Notes under the pieces: generated by a model
What the model saw: only the letters and a program-made list of their open reading frames with translations
Database searches by the model: none
What the model was told of the DNA's origin: nothing
Source of the DNA: Mactra quadrangularis
Lineage: Eukaryota; Mollusca; Bivalvia; Venerida; Mactridae
Direction of reading: 5' to 3'
DNA: 64,000 nt
Assembly: GCA_025267735.1 (NCBI GenBank)
Contig: CM046297.1
Coordinates: forward strand, 18,688,011 to 18,752,010
Part shown: one piece after another, positions 11,301 through 26,300 of the stretch
Numbering within the stretch: the first letter of the stretch is position 1
Layout: each line of letters opens with the position of its first letter
Made by a program: the position numbers and the translations under genes

Positions 11301-14300
11301 ACCAACTTTCACTTAAATATCTTTTTTTAGTACAAATGATATTTCAATTGGAACAAATTATTGTTAAAGTTTAAAAGGGGCATAACTCAAAAAAATCATC
11401 CAGAGTTGTGCCCCTTCAAAGTACAGTGTCAGTTAGTGTAGTCCTATATATAATAATAAGTATACAAATTTTCAATAAAATGTCTTGGATAGTGTTAAAG
11501 ATGCAAGACTTTTAAATAAACTTTAACCTCACAAGCCATGCCAACACCAACGCTAAAGTGATAGCATAAGCTCTCATTTTTTTCAAAAAGTCGAGCTAAA
11601 AACAAAGTGGGTATTGTTGGTCCATCATCAACCACCTGAGAAACTGAGTACCATTCAAGGTGATTTTTTGTTCTTTTTTTATAGCTCTATACTTAATGGT
11701 TTAAGAAAATAAGATGTTTTAATAGAATAATTGATAAAGATGCAGACAAAAAACTAGTCACAATATCTCACTCCAAGTAAAATATGATCAGGTGAGCAAG
11801 TATTAACATATTCATGTACAAATATATGTCCCTATATAATACCTATATCATCAGTTATACAGTAAAACTTGTTATAATATACTCAGTTATAACATACCTT
11901 CTTCTTGGCCCGCTTTTCATCCCTTTCATTTCTATATAAAGTCAGCTTGGCTATAGCATACTCGGATAAAGCATAAACTTAGTTATAACATACTTTTTCT
12001 ATATGACCCATTGAGTATATTATAACAGAATTTTACTGTAATATAAGTGATCTATCTAGACTATACCTACTAGTAAAATACATAATTATACATCAAATAA
12101 AACAATATAAGTATAACATATAGTAAGCTTGTATTATTTGAATGGTTCTTCCAAAGTTACATCAATATTCCCTATAATACCAGTAATATATATTTTGAAT
12201 ATTTTTAATATGTAACCATAAATATACACAAACATAAATACACAATGAGCCTGTAAAAATGAAACAAAGTTTTCATTAATAACTTTGCTTATGGCTAGCA
12301 ATTCCTAGATGTCAACTTTACAAACAAAAACTTCGGACCATTTTAAGTGAAGAATACACAAAATTCACACAATAAATTATTAGATTTAACACTTTAAGTG
12401 CTCAAGTTAATTTTTCTGGAAAAGAAACTGTACCCCATACAGGCAGCCATATTGAATGGCAAAAGTGTTCCATATATTTTTTTTGTATCTAAAAAATGGT
12501 TCATAGTGAAACAGACCCAAAATGCAACACCCAACAAAACACAAAAGAAAACAATATAGAGATGAGGAACTGGTCATGCGCTTATAAAATATTGAATCCC
12601 TAAGAAAATTATGAAACAAAAGTAAACAAGAACAAGTAGAGCTATCACAGTAATGATAAATATCACACCTGGCACCATGTCGAAAGGTAGATCATTTGAC
12701 TCAATAAATTGGCCATGCCCTTTGAAGCATCGTCACTTTTGTTACAGGTGACATACAGTCTAAATAAGTTTAACATTTGCGCTACATCAATCTGTGGTTG
12801 AGTTATTGCCCCAAAACATAAAGACTCCTATATTGCCCCTATCACTAATGGTGTGGGAGTAGAAAAAACAAAGCAAAGCAAGAAAGAAACAGAATCAAAC
12901 AAGTAAATCTGTGAGCTAATGCTCACTAGTGATACCCCCGCAAAAATCTAAAAATACGCCACAAACAGGAAGTTGATGAGCAAGGAGCATGAAATCGCTT
13001 TACACCACATGGGACTATGGGAGGAAGCAATATGCAAAGTATTAGGCTGCTGCATGTTATAGTTGCTGAGAAAACGGCGACGGAAATTTTGTAACAGACG
13101 GACGGACGGACGCACGCACGGACAAGGGTAAAACAGTATACCCCCTCTTCTTCGAAGCGGGGGTATAACAAGTAAACCAAAAATGAAAGAAAACCAAACA
13201 AGTATTTATTACCAAGGACTATAGACAGGTCAACAAGATGTACTAATTACTTCTATGTAAAGCATCAGCTAACATTCTATGTTTCTTTCCTGGTAACTTA
13301 GAATCTGTATGTTCCTCATGATGAGTTTTTAATGAACTCATTAACTGTTATATATATAAATATATATTATCATAATGGTTTGATTTATTTATTCATACTA
13401 GACTTAATGCTGTGTCAACACAATTTTTTAGGTTATTTTACAGCTACCAGCGCTCCTTACCTAGCTTTCCTGGACCCTTGTCTATAACCAGTACTCACCC
13501 CTCGACAATGCCATAAACTTTTCCATATACATTATTACTGGAGTAAAATTGACATTATTGTCAAATTTTCATGCAAGGGTATAACCTCCCCAGGTGAGAT
13601 TCAAACCCATGCCCCTTTGGGACACTAGATTTGAAATCCAGGCATGCTACCAACTGCACTACCAACCCCTGGTTCATAATGGTTTGATGTAAAATAATAG
13701 ATTCATTATTATAAGACTAGATGTTTACATATTTTGAATATTTTTAAACCAGGAAGCAGACTCAAAAGTGTTAATCTAAGTTGTAAGAACTTGTTTCACA
13801 ATTGAGCTAAAAATAAATAAGTACAAGCCCCTGGTCATCAAGCTAGTGATCTATGTCTATTGAACTCCATGGGGAGTCTTCTACTTCAATTGTTGAGCAA
13901 CACATTAATTTTTTGTTGGGATTAACGCCATAGCAACACATTGTATAGGTTATATCACAGCGGTCAGTCCACCAACTCACTGTTCCTGGATAGGCTAAAT
14001 CTCCAGAGACCTGTTAACCAGTTACAGGGCACATACTTCCGTCAGTGACCGACTACTGCCCTACATGATTTAGAATCAGTGGTAAGAGGGAGAGTGACCA
14101 TAGAAAATTATTTCATGACCAAGCTCCACGAAAGTATGCCCTGCCCTAGAATCGAACCTACAACCCCTCAACTTGTGCGCTACAGACTGAGCTAGCCCGG
14201 CAGGCTCAACAAATCAATAGCATAATAGAAGTATATCTAAGTCTGGATGAAATAAAACAATCACAGGGTACACTTGCTGATTGACTTATTAGCAGTGACC

Positions 14301-17300
14301 CTGGTAGGATTAGATTTTTAAATTAGTTAACTATGACACTAATGTTCACTAAATTTGCCCACCAAAAAAATGCAACAAGGTATTTATAAATAAATGTTAT
14401 ATGGCATTATAAAGTTGCACACCAGAGATAAAGTGCAATCTTACTAGATATTTTTAAATATATAGAATATCAACAAATTGTGCCCCCTCCCCCTAAAATA
14501 ATAACCCCAGAGTCTGAATCCATATTAATAGTTAATAAACAAAAACATTAGAATATACACTAAGGTTAAAAAAATTAGAAAAAAAACCAAGATTAAGTTT
14601 GTGTTAAGAAACAAACTAAATTATACTATAGAATTCACAGATGACACGATACACCAGTGAGCACACACACCCTCACACACCCACACACATCTACACACCT
14701 TACGTAATGATGTTATATAAAATATAAACAATATACCTGTAAGAATTCTCCTAAATCAACTTGAGCATTCTTATTTAAATCTACTTCATTTAGTATATCA
14801 TGTAATTGATCCTCTGTGACACGTTCACCAATTTTCTGAAATAAACAACCACAATAAATCATGTAATAGAGATATCAGCACTCACCAAAAGTTAGGAGAC
14901 ATGTTCACTTAGTAGGCCACAGTAAATCATATAGTAGAGATATAATATATGACTGTTACCGCTTATCTTCAAGCTTCTTTCTATGGCGACATGGTGGAGT
15001 CGATTTATGAAACCAGTGGTCCTGGAATCAAATTCTCCCCAGGCCATAATGTTTTCATAGTAAATTAAGATATGAGTGTATATAAAAATAACAGTATGAG
15101 CCTCCTATCCATTGTAAGCAATTGTCTTTTTTTCTGACATAAACAGCTATGGTTGGTATCTAACCTCATTCTCTTAACCCTATATCAGTTAGAAGTTAAA
15201 GTCTGGGACATAACCATTACAGCATGTAGGTAGGTGCTTTAATGAATGAGCATAGACTTTCTTTGAACATTAACTGGAGCCCATTTTTGTCAATCAATGA
15301 AAGGTTAGAATGATTCAAAATGATCGACCTTTATCAATCAATCATAAAGCAAGGTGTTTGAAAGAATGAACACAAAACAGGATGTTTACCCACCTTAACA
15401 AAGACAAAAAACAAAACATGGCAGACTACCAACCTTAAAATATTTTCTTAAATCATTTACAGTGATATATCCCTTATTGTCAGTATCTAAAGATTTAAAT
15501 CTCTTAGCATACTGGTTGATCTCATCTTTAGTAAAGTTTATAGGCATGTTAATCTCAGCACGTCCTAGATCTAGTCCCATCTCTTTTCTTAAAAAGTTCT
15601 TAGCACGAGTCATCTCTTCCTACAAAATAATAAATACACAAGAAATGTAATGTGGAAAACACATTAAAGCTGGATTTAAAAACTTTAATGCAAAAATTAC
15701 AAAGGGAAATAAGCCATAATAAAGCCAGGTAGAGTTGTGTTTACTTTCTAATTCTATTCATCACATGGTATGTTATCATTGTTAGAAGTTTCATAAAGAT
15801 TTGACAATAAATGGCAGAAATATATGGTAAAGAAAAACTTTTAACACAATTGGTAACTACACTGGACGCCCGCCAGGCCGACCACCCGTGTTTTGTCAAA
15901 CTATCAGCTAAATTTTTTTTGAAAAATCCAGCTAATAAACAGTTTCACAACAAACTTCATTAAGCACAGGACATTCAGTTCAGGAAAATGAAAATTCACT
16001 TGACCTTAGTGATTTATAAAATATTTTGTCCATTTTAAACATTTAGCACAATTTATCATAAACATGAAAAATGGAAATCATATCTAAAGTTAACAGTTTT
16101 TAACAAATAATTACCCCTTATTTTACATTTATACACAAAATTATTTATTTATTTATATGAAAATTAAATTTTCTTGACGATGGTTTTTCATCTTTTATTT
16201 CATGGGTAAATGTGAATAGATTTAGCTAAAATCAGGAATTAGCCCAAGGACTCATTGTAAGTCATACATTACCTGTTGTCTTTGTTTGTTCCATTTTAAT
16301 TCTTCAGCCATAATTTCTATAATTCTAGGTAATGCTTCTTCTGCAGCATGTACATTACAGAAAGCTAGTCTTGTTCTACGTGCAATCACATCTATAGCAG
16401 TACAAGCATATTCTCTTACAGCATATCTTACCTACAAAAAAATAAATAACATGATACAGTATAACCTCTGCAGAGTTGTGCCCTCTACAGAACAAATCCT
16501 CTACACAGCATGTTTTGGTATTTCACTTTAGCTTGATTTTATTTGACTTTAACTTCTGCAGAGCAACAACCTCTGAATAGCAACCCACTTTGGTTCCTCC
16601 CAGTGGGTGTTGTTCAAGTGAGGTTGTACTGTACATTCTTTCTTTAGTGGAGTCTTCATAAATCAAGTCTAGTACAGTTAATGTTCTAGACTTTGTTAAG
16701 ATAACATGTTTTAGTCTTTGTAAAGTTTTAGCACTTAAGATCTCATTTTAGGAAAACATAACTGAATGAAATGAAATTTTTGAGTTGAAAAAGGACAAAT
16801 ATTGTATTTCACCCCTGACTCTTCACAAATAACTGGAATTTAGGTTAAAAAATGCAATCACTATGTGAATAACTTGGCCAAGTTGAATATCTCTCAGTCA
16901 ATTAGTAATGAAATAAGAGCATTTTAAAAAAGCCTTATCAAGATAAGATGAAAAAATGGTCAATTTTTGTCTATGTCCGGACAAGTAAAAGGTAAAGATA
17001 AAATCAACAAACCTCAGCTTCAAGATAAGGAAACTCTTCATGTAATCTTCTACCAACTACAGGCCATCTTTTACCAGTTAATGTTGCCATTTTAGCTACT
17101 TTAAAAGCTTTATCACCATAAGTTCCAGCTAAATGTTGGGCAACCTGCAAGTAGAATAAATGTGTAAAAACTGTACACTGTCCACAAAAAGTTCATTCAC
17201 AGTACAATTAATTGGCTGGCTACTTTTTCAAGTTCAAGCTTAAAAAATCAATATTTTCATGATTTAGTTTATTCATTATTTAAGCTATGAAAACAAAATA

Positions 17301-20300
17301 ACACATCAGATTTTTAGTTGAAGCAAAAGTTGTCTACCAGCCTCCAAAACTATGGTCAATGTATCTCAATGAACCAATATCAAGTCTGAGATACTTGTGT
17401 AACTTTACATCTAAAAGAAAAATGTATTGATATAAAAATTTTTTATTTCACGATAAACTGCCTTTACAACTTTTTGAAAATCCATATAGTACAATGTAAA
17501 ATGTGAATATGTAAAGGAACGTTTGGAGGGCATTGTATATACAAACAAGGTGCAAAAATGTTACAAAACATGTTGGTCCTATAACTGAAGACAAAAAAAT
17601 CTTGACTCCTAAAGTAGATATGCCTAGTTCTTAGACTCATCTGAGATACTCAAGTGATGAACATTCTGACTAATTGAACTTCATCTTCTCAAAAAGTGGA
17701 TACCCAGCTTTTTACCACATTGTCATTTGCTCAGTATTCAGAATTTAGACCAAACCCTGACTCAAAAATATTTTATTTTCACAGGCACAGGTTTAGAATT
17801 CCCCTATAATCCATTTAACTATTTAAGAAATAAATGATTATACAGTAAACCCTCTCTGTAACAGCTGGTATAACCAAATAGAATGAAAACATCAGTATAC
17901 TTCGACATTAATCATCACAGTTATTGATGATTTGAATCCAGACAGGTAATAGTTCACTGTATAAACAAAAAATTGTTGTATTTTTTTTCTGATTTAATGA
18001 TTAAGTGTTTAAATATTCAGCCCAGTAATCAACTCCTGACTAATGACAGTAGCCTAATACAGGCTGTTGGAAGGATAGCATTCATCAGAACTCCAACATT
18101 ATTGGTCATTTTGGTGAGGTTAGAGTTGACAGGTGGCTGTCGTTACCATGGGCCAAAAATAGTAATTTCCCTACATATAAAAATAGTGTTACCTCATTTT
18201 CTAAACCAAAATCTTGTACAAGTCTAATAAATAATGTAGGTGACCATCCATGAGCACCGTCTAACAATAAACCTTTAGTTTTACATCCTGATGTAGGTTC
18301 TAGGTTACATTCTTTTACAGCCTTATCTATTGTTTCCTCGGCCATATGCCGATATGTCGTCCATTTACCACCTGTGATAAGATAACATGAAATCAGAAAA
18401 CAGCTGATAGGGAAAACAACTTAAGAAAAACTTTGGTCAATTATTTTTTCTTTTGGTAGGGTTAAACATCATAGAAACACATTATACAAAATATTGACAG
18501 AAAAACATGACAGGGGCAAAATTAATTATTATATCTTCTTTTAAATCTGCAGCTATTATTATTGCAAAAATTGATTAATATCACAGCGGAAATTTCTAAT
18601 TTAAAATAGAGTAGCAAGTTAATAACTTTTTGTTTTATGTATAACATATTCATATCGGACTAGTGCCAGAAAAAATAAAAATTAATGCAATGATTGTTTC
18701 ACATTGTGTTACCTGGCTAAAAGAAGATTTACTAATTTTAAAGTCCTAATTATCCAGTGGTGCTTTTCACAAAAAATCTTATGAAAAAAATCTATGTAAG
18801 TCAGTTTCATATAATAAGCACTTCAAAGCCAGACTGATAATAAGCATAATTATGATATGATATTCAAAAGGTATACACAATTCTACACAATTTGTATAAT
18901 ATTTAGAATTGATAAGCTAAAAATTGAGCGTATTATTAATGTTTCTTGCTTTTGACTTATGAAGATTTTTTTCATAAGAATATTTGTGAAAAGCACAACA
19001 GATTAAGACAAACAAACCTGCTATAGTAATAAGTTTATCATTGGAAACTTCTATAATATGATTTCTAGCTATACTCTGTGTATCAGATTTATTAGGATCA
19101 GAAACTAATGGACGTATACCACACCAGGCTGATAATACATCACCTCTTCTTACTGTAATATATAAATATAACATGGAAATTAATAATCATAGACACATCA
19201 GAGCTAAGCATTAATTTCAAACTAGGTTGCCCACTTGGACAACCAGCTATATAATTATTTACCTGAACCAAATGTTTCACAAGCAATTAATAAAAACACT
19301 AAAACCTGAATACAGGTTTCAGGAGTAACGGGTTGACCTCTAATGTCTAGTTCTGCACTTGTAACTTTTTCAAGGCAGGGCCGGCGAAATCTTAAGATTG
19401 TTTACTTGTCTGTTCTTGGCAATTGGTAAAAGTACTTGTCCGTATGAACATAATACACTGGGGTCCAAAAGTGTCTTTACACATGTAATTTGTTTAATAT
19501 CTTTTTTCCTTTTTTTATTGCAAATATTAATTCAGACCCAATTTGTTTCATATTTTGATTGTTTATTTATGATAAAAATATACATAGTGGAACATAATTG
19601 ATGGTTCATTATAAACTGTATATTAGTTGTGAAACAAATAATGACATGTAATATATACCTAAGTATATTCCAAAACATCAAAATTTTACCAATGTGTAAA
19701 GAAACTTTTGGATCCCAGTGTAGAATAAAATTATAGAGAAATCCACTTGTCCATACTTGCCTTGGGACAATATGGACGTTTGATTTAGCCAGCCCTGCAA
19801 GGTATATCAGTTAGGTGTCATTAATAGATGCCTCTAATCAATAAAGGACACTTATTAATGTTTGAGAAAATGTATGTTTTAATCTATCGAGTGAGCTCAG
19901 GAAACATAATAACAAGAGTGGACTAACTACAGGTGAAAATGCCATTTTCTGCACTCATACATGTACATTTTTATAAGTCATACCAAGGAAGACACATAAT
20001 GTGTCTTCCTTGGTATGACTTATAAAAATGTACTGACATAACACATTATGTCTCAATTTGACTCCAAGATGAAAGAAAACTACAGCTTTCACAGAAGTGA
20101 TGAATACCCCAAGCTGCCAACATGTTGAAGGGGACAGCCATTTGACCTTCAACAAAATTTATTGGCCATGCCCTTTGAAGTATTGACACAACAGTTAATG
20201 AAAGGTTAACATTTATTTGAGGCATTTAAGAAATCCATCAACCCATGATGAAGTTTTAGAACCGATAGATGGAAAATAGGGCTGTCACGATATATTGCAA

Positions 20301-23300
20301 TATGCTGGCATCGAATTGCAATACGTACCATGATATTTTGTGGGCTTTTAGATTTGATGTGCCTCCGCTGTATTTAACAGAAACATTGCAAATCTTACAT
20401 GCAGCTACTGTAAGAATCTAGCCTCTTTAAGTATATACTGTCATTTACAACTGTGACGCACCCAAATCAGTTAAATTCTTGTAACTTAATGTTAGACGGA
20501 ATGAACAATGTAAAAACTGACGTTTTGCTACATTTATTTTGTAAAGGGAGAATTTTCCAATGAAATAAAAATATCGCCAAATACCGGTACATTAAAATCG
20601 CACCGCGGTACCTATTGCCGCAGCTGCATATTGCAATATACCGGTATATCCTGACAGCTCTAATGTAAAACACACGGATGGACTAAGTGACTCCTATATA
20701 GCCCCCACCACAACTAGTAGTGAGATTATAAAATAAGGCCATCCATATGGACACATGTAACACCTATATGTAACTAAGTCTAATTGCATATATTATTGAA
20801 ACCAACCTTCAACATCTGGATGTAGATAATTTCTTACTTCATTTAATATAAACTGTATTTCATTCTCTGTTGGTGCTGGTTGAAAAGTTAAATCACATGC
20901 ATTGTCTGTGGTCCCTGTAATATATATACCAGTTTTCAAATACAAATAAGTTTATTGAGATATACGCCACCGACCTCTGACACAAGACATGATATACATA
21001 CATATTCAATAATTTTATATACATGTACATATTATAACATAAGATATAAAAAATATAAAATTTGACATCAGCATTTACATATAAGTTTGTACATAGTTCT
21101 TAACTCAGTATTCAGAGTTTTATTATTGTGATTTAATAATGGATTTATAAGCCAATATAAATAGATAAGTATTAATAATCATTACATATAGTCATTGCCT
21201 CTGGGTCCTTTTTTTTATCCATTGCTTGCGGATTTATCAACATATTTTAAATTTTATGACCAGCTGCAAAACATTTAATCATACAAAAAACACAAAGACC
21301 CCCTTCAATTCAAGTAAATTTTATGATAAAATGTAAAAATTCCTCCAAATCACAACTAAACCCTTAGTGTCACTATATCTAGCAACAAAAATACCTTTGG
21401 ATTAGCCAGGAGTTTTGTCCACAACACTTTAGCTAAAATTGATTATAAGATAGCCTAAAAAGCAATGATGACTATTTTTGAAAAAATTATAGAAAAAGAC
21501 ACAAAGGCAGAAAAAAGGGGCAGGTGCATCAGGGAGTTATTGTTTAAAAAGTAATTGTTTTAACATAGGGATGAGCAAAAAAGGAGGACAGGAGGAGAGT
21601 AAGAAGGCAGGGTGCAGTGCCCTGCTAATTTTCTTTTGAATGATCACTAACTAAGCAAATTTAAAGTACATGTATTTAGACTAACCTGCAAGTGTGACAT
21701 TTTGCCATGGTAGAAAGAATATAATTCTCCCATCACTTGTTGAAGGATCTAGTAGACCCATATTGTTAGGACTGAAATATATATTGTATTATTGATTTAT
21801 GTTTCATTACAGTGGTTTTAATCTTTTTCGCTTTATTTCCAACTTTACAATCTCGTTAGGCCGTCTTGCCATCTAGATATGCCATTTTGTCTTGTAGGCG
21901 CAGTGTATATTTTGTTTTTAATAGCATAAAAAAGTGAATGTCCTTCATCAATTAACATAAATTTCTGTTTTTTTGCCTTATGCAATACTAGTAGTCACCC
22001 AGTGAAAGTTAGCACATAAATACCTTAAAATTGAAGGAAACTTATTTATCATTATTTTGATTTTATGCACTTAACATTATTTACAAATATTTATGGCATC
22101 TAGTTAATCTTCCTAGACATTTTATTTTAACAGACAGTCACCACGAAACTCAACAGTTTATTACTGGACAATAGTTCCTGTGAAGATCAAAATTTAACAG
22201 GGGACCAAACTAAACCTTACAGGACTGAAGACATTAAACATATTTTGATAAATTGAACATTGTGTAAATAAGATCAAAATTTTTGACGAGAAAGGGGGTT
22301 CTGTGAACCTGCAGACCTAAAAGACAGACCTTCTAATTTTTTACAGGATTTGTCGGTCGGTCTGCCATAATTCAAGATGATAGTTAACAGTACTGATAAC
22401 ACTACAGTCTGTAGTTAGTATTTAACTCAGCAGGGTTAATGTATGCATCACTGACAGTTTAAATCAACAACATCTAGAGACTATCACTTCGAGGGTTGCC
22501 TGCAAAACTGTAGTCAATGTGTCAAAGGGTAAGAAAAATATGCAGCCTGACCGAGACTCGAACCCAGGACCTCTTGCTTACAGGGCGAGTGCTCTCCTGA
22601 CTGAGCCATCCAGCCGCTTACATATCCTTCTTCCCATAATGTAAACAGGTAAGTGCCGTGACAAATGCATTGTGTAAAAGAGTGAGTTACTACAGTCTGG
22701 CGGGCAACCTTGGACTTGTGAAGCACAAAACTCGCCTACATCTGTCTTTATGAAATTGTTGTTAAGACTAACGCCCCAGAAACTCCATACCTGTAATAAT
22801 CAGGTAATACCACATGTACACCAGAACTAGGTTGACATATCTTCTTGGTTTCTGGACTTCCCATAGTTCTTATAGAATCAGTATAAGGTCCTGTAGCATT
22901 GATAACACATTTAGCTTTTACTACATACTCTTTATCTGTAAATACAAGACAAGATTATAGATTTAGAGTGTGTCACATTAGGGTTCAACAATTACTGTTA
23001 TTTCCTCATTCAACTGTATTGAACATATTGAATATGTTTTTATGATTAAAATTACTCAATATAATATTGATTTCCGTGTTATTTTGTAAATTCACATTGT
23101 TGTGTATAGGCCGGAGGCCTGTTTACAATACAAACAAATATATTGACAGGGTTACATGGAGGTCAGATGTAAGAAGATCTAGCCATTTGCTGTCTACCCA
23201 AGTCCCTGAGTAGAATACATGGTGTGACTATGAGCAGATACCCATTGAGGTTTAAAACTACTTTTTTTCTATGGATTGATATTCCTGTAGTTATAAGCCA

Positions 23301-26300
23301 TCATTTATTTTGCAATTTAATAACGATTGTATTAAAAAAAGAAAATATATAAAACAATTTTGTGTTTATACGCCGAACTATAATCTGTGCCTAGCCAAAT
23401 AGCTGATTTGTGTGAAAAGTTGTGTGTCTAGGTATAAAGATGTTTACATTGTCTATGTATAGAATGAATTCCTATCAGTATACAAGAATATTAAATATAC
23501 TGTAAACTTACTAGTTAATCTATCCTTTATTTTAGCACCACATACTTTAGTGTTACCATCAGCATCAGTTGTTCTAAGTAATTCTACAACTTGTGTATAA
23601 TTTGCAACAGTGGCACCATGTCTAGCTGTGGATATAGCTAGTGATATATTCATTCTAGCATCATCATGTTGACCTACAAGAAAAACAAGAAATATAATGT
23701 GGAAACCACATTAAAGCCGGACTTTTATCAAGATCTGACTATAAATGGCAAAGATATCGAACATATTAAAAACTTTAACACAAAAATTACAAAGGGAAAT
23801 AATCCATAATAAAGCCAGGTAGAACTGTGGTTACTTTCTAATTCTGTCCATCACATGGTATGTTATCATTGTATGAAGTTTCATAAAGATCTGACAATAA
23901 ATGGCAGAAATATATGGTAAAGAAAAATCTTTAACGCAATTGTAAACAACACCGGACGCCCGCCCACCGGCCTGCCCGGGTTTTGCCAAACTATAAGCCA
24001 ATTTTTTTCATTGAAAAAATCCGGCTAAATATAATTTTATATTTGTCCTGACATAAGCCCATGTTTTCTAGACCCACATTTTTAACCAATGTAAAGCACA
24101 TATCTGTGCCTGAGGTAGACAAATGCCTTTCTGATTATAAGAGTAATAGATAGAATAGTCATAGAAAGAAAAGACTTAATTCAGAACTCCAAAAAATGGG
24201 TTTTTCCATGTTATTTTTACACATTATTGCTGAAAAGAATGAAAGACAGATTAAGTTCCATTGTTATTTGTACATGTACATATATTTTCATTGTACTGGT
24301 GAGTTTGCTGTATAGCAAGGAAAATACTAAATGTTTGAATTCCAGATACGTAGTCTATTTCATGACCAAAATCCATGAAGTACATAGGTTACCATGACCC
24401 CTGGACCAACCATCAACTGAGAGAGCTATAAAGATTGCTGAAGATAAAACAACAAACAATACCAACCATCATAATATACAAGTGCTCCAACCAATTTTTC
24501 CTTCTTTAACATAGGAAATATTTCTAGTGCTTTCTTTTTAGATAAAAAATAACTTGGTTTAAGTCTCTGTTTTCCTGCTACTAAATCATAAGCTTTGATC
24601 CCAGCCCAGTAGTATGGAACTTGCCAGTACCTGGAATAAACAAATTACAAATTTACTGTAGTCTGACCATCTTTTGCTTTCAAAATAAAACTTCTAGTAA
24701 GATATTTCAATATTTCAAAGAAATCATTAGGAAGGTAGCAATGATAATTTTGAAACAGTTCAACTTCTTCTAAATTCACTCTTGAAATGCAAATATGAAG
24801 CCAAGCTTTAAAAAAGTTTGACTGTTACATGTTGAAAAATGAGGACTTAAGATGGTATGATGGTCCTTAAAAGTGACGTCACATATGAGGTCATTTACTT
24901 TCTTAAACTGTTGGTCAAATTCCAATCTCCATAGCAATGTTATGACTTGCGGTAATTCAATAAATCATACATTTTTAGAAAGAACAGAGATACCACCTTT
25001 GTAATAGGAAAACTCTAAATTTCAAAAAGTATGAGCGTAAGGATCTTTAAGGTCCATTATCTCAGGTTGAGCATTACAATTATATTGATTGAAGTTCACA
25101 ACATAGCCAACAAGAAGGCAATCTGATTAAAACCTGATCTAAAATTCTATGCTCGCCTACTCACTAATTAGGATCTGGCTGTTTCGTTATGAGGGTCATG
25201 TTTAGGTGACCTTTTCTCAATATAATATTCATAACGCAATCATTATGTTTAGTAATTTGATGAAAGCTATGCATTGATTGGTTGACACAAAGGTCATCAA
25301 ACCTTGGAGCAAACCTTAGAGCAACCCTAAGAGATCCTATAAGACAACAGTCAATAGGATATGTGTTTACGGAAATCCACAAGGAGGGTATGTACAAATT
25401 TACAATAAACTATGAACTTACTTGTATACTGGTAACATAATGGGAAATGAGTAAGCTAAATGTGGAGCTATATCTATTAAGTTAGCACGTTCTGCCAGCG
25501 CTTCCTTTACCATTCTATACTGAAATATATAAAAAAAAATCAAAATATTAAAAAACATTCATAAGTTTACCTTTTTTCATATGAAAAGAGGAATCATTGG
25601 AAATTTTATGACTTGCTAAGCACAAAACTGTATGACTTGGCAATCTGATTAAAACCTGATCTAAAATTCTTTGCTTTCCAACACTGTAATTTTATGACAA
25701 TGGTCTATAGGATATCTGTTTACAAAGGTTGAATACCAAGTGACCACTAAGTGTACTTTAGAGAGATTTATTTTGTGTAATTACAACTTGTTTCACAATC
25801 CAAGTTTTATTTTATAAAAGAACTGAAGTCAGTTCCTCTTTTGATTATTTTGATATAAATTTTCCCAGAATCTGAAGTTTACCTAGCAGTTTTGTCTTAC
25901 AACTCAGTTTGTAATAGAATTTCTAAAAATGTACAATAAAAATGTAGGTGCCAAAGCAAAAATATAAAGAAAATACAAAAATTTAACATACTTTATATCA
26001 ATCATAAAAGCCTGTCTCTAATTTACGAAAACTTTTAAAATCTCAGCCAATCATGTTAAAACTAATATATAATAGCAAGCTTTGACACTAACATTGTCTG
26101 ACGATTTGGAAGATCCAAGACACAAGCAAGAAATCCAAGTATTCCTTAGCTGGGTATTTCATCAGGATCACAGAAAAATAGCCCTATTCTTACATAAAAT
26201 AGCCATATTCTTACATAAAATAGCCCTATTCTAACATAAAATAGCCCTCTTCTTACACAAAAATTGCCCTCTTCTTACATAAAATAGCCCTATTCTTACA

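Larger units (their letters stand above)
8348..14736 (-). other. gpd2 intron 15 (6.4 kb)
   Basis: Longest gpd2 intron. It holds hairpin repeats (8449-8762), a 247-bp MITE, a 'ggtgtggaaat' element, a 'gctcgactttt' element, a TA-flanked MITE, a 'tacccccgc' element, and two different SINEs. About 9.5-11.0 kb and 12.1-12.9 kb show nothing I can name. Confidence 0.8.

Noticed and set aside
22540..22622. Possible functional tRNA gene on the minus strand
   Set aside because: A and B boxes are good, but acceptor and T stems do not pair cleanly and it lies inside inverted-repeat ends, so it is a SINE or foldback core.
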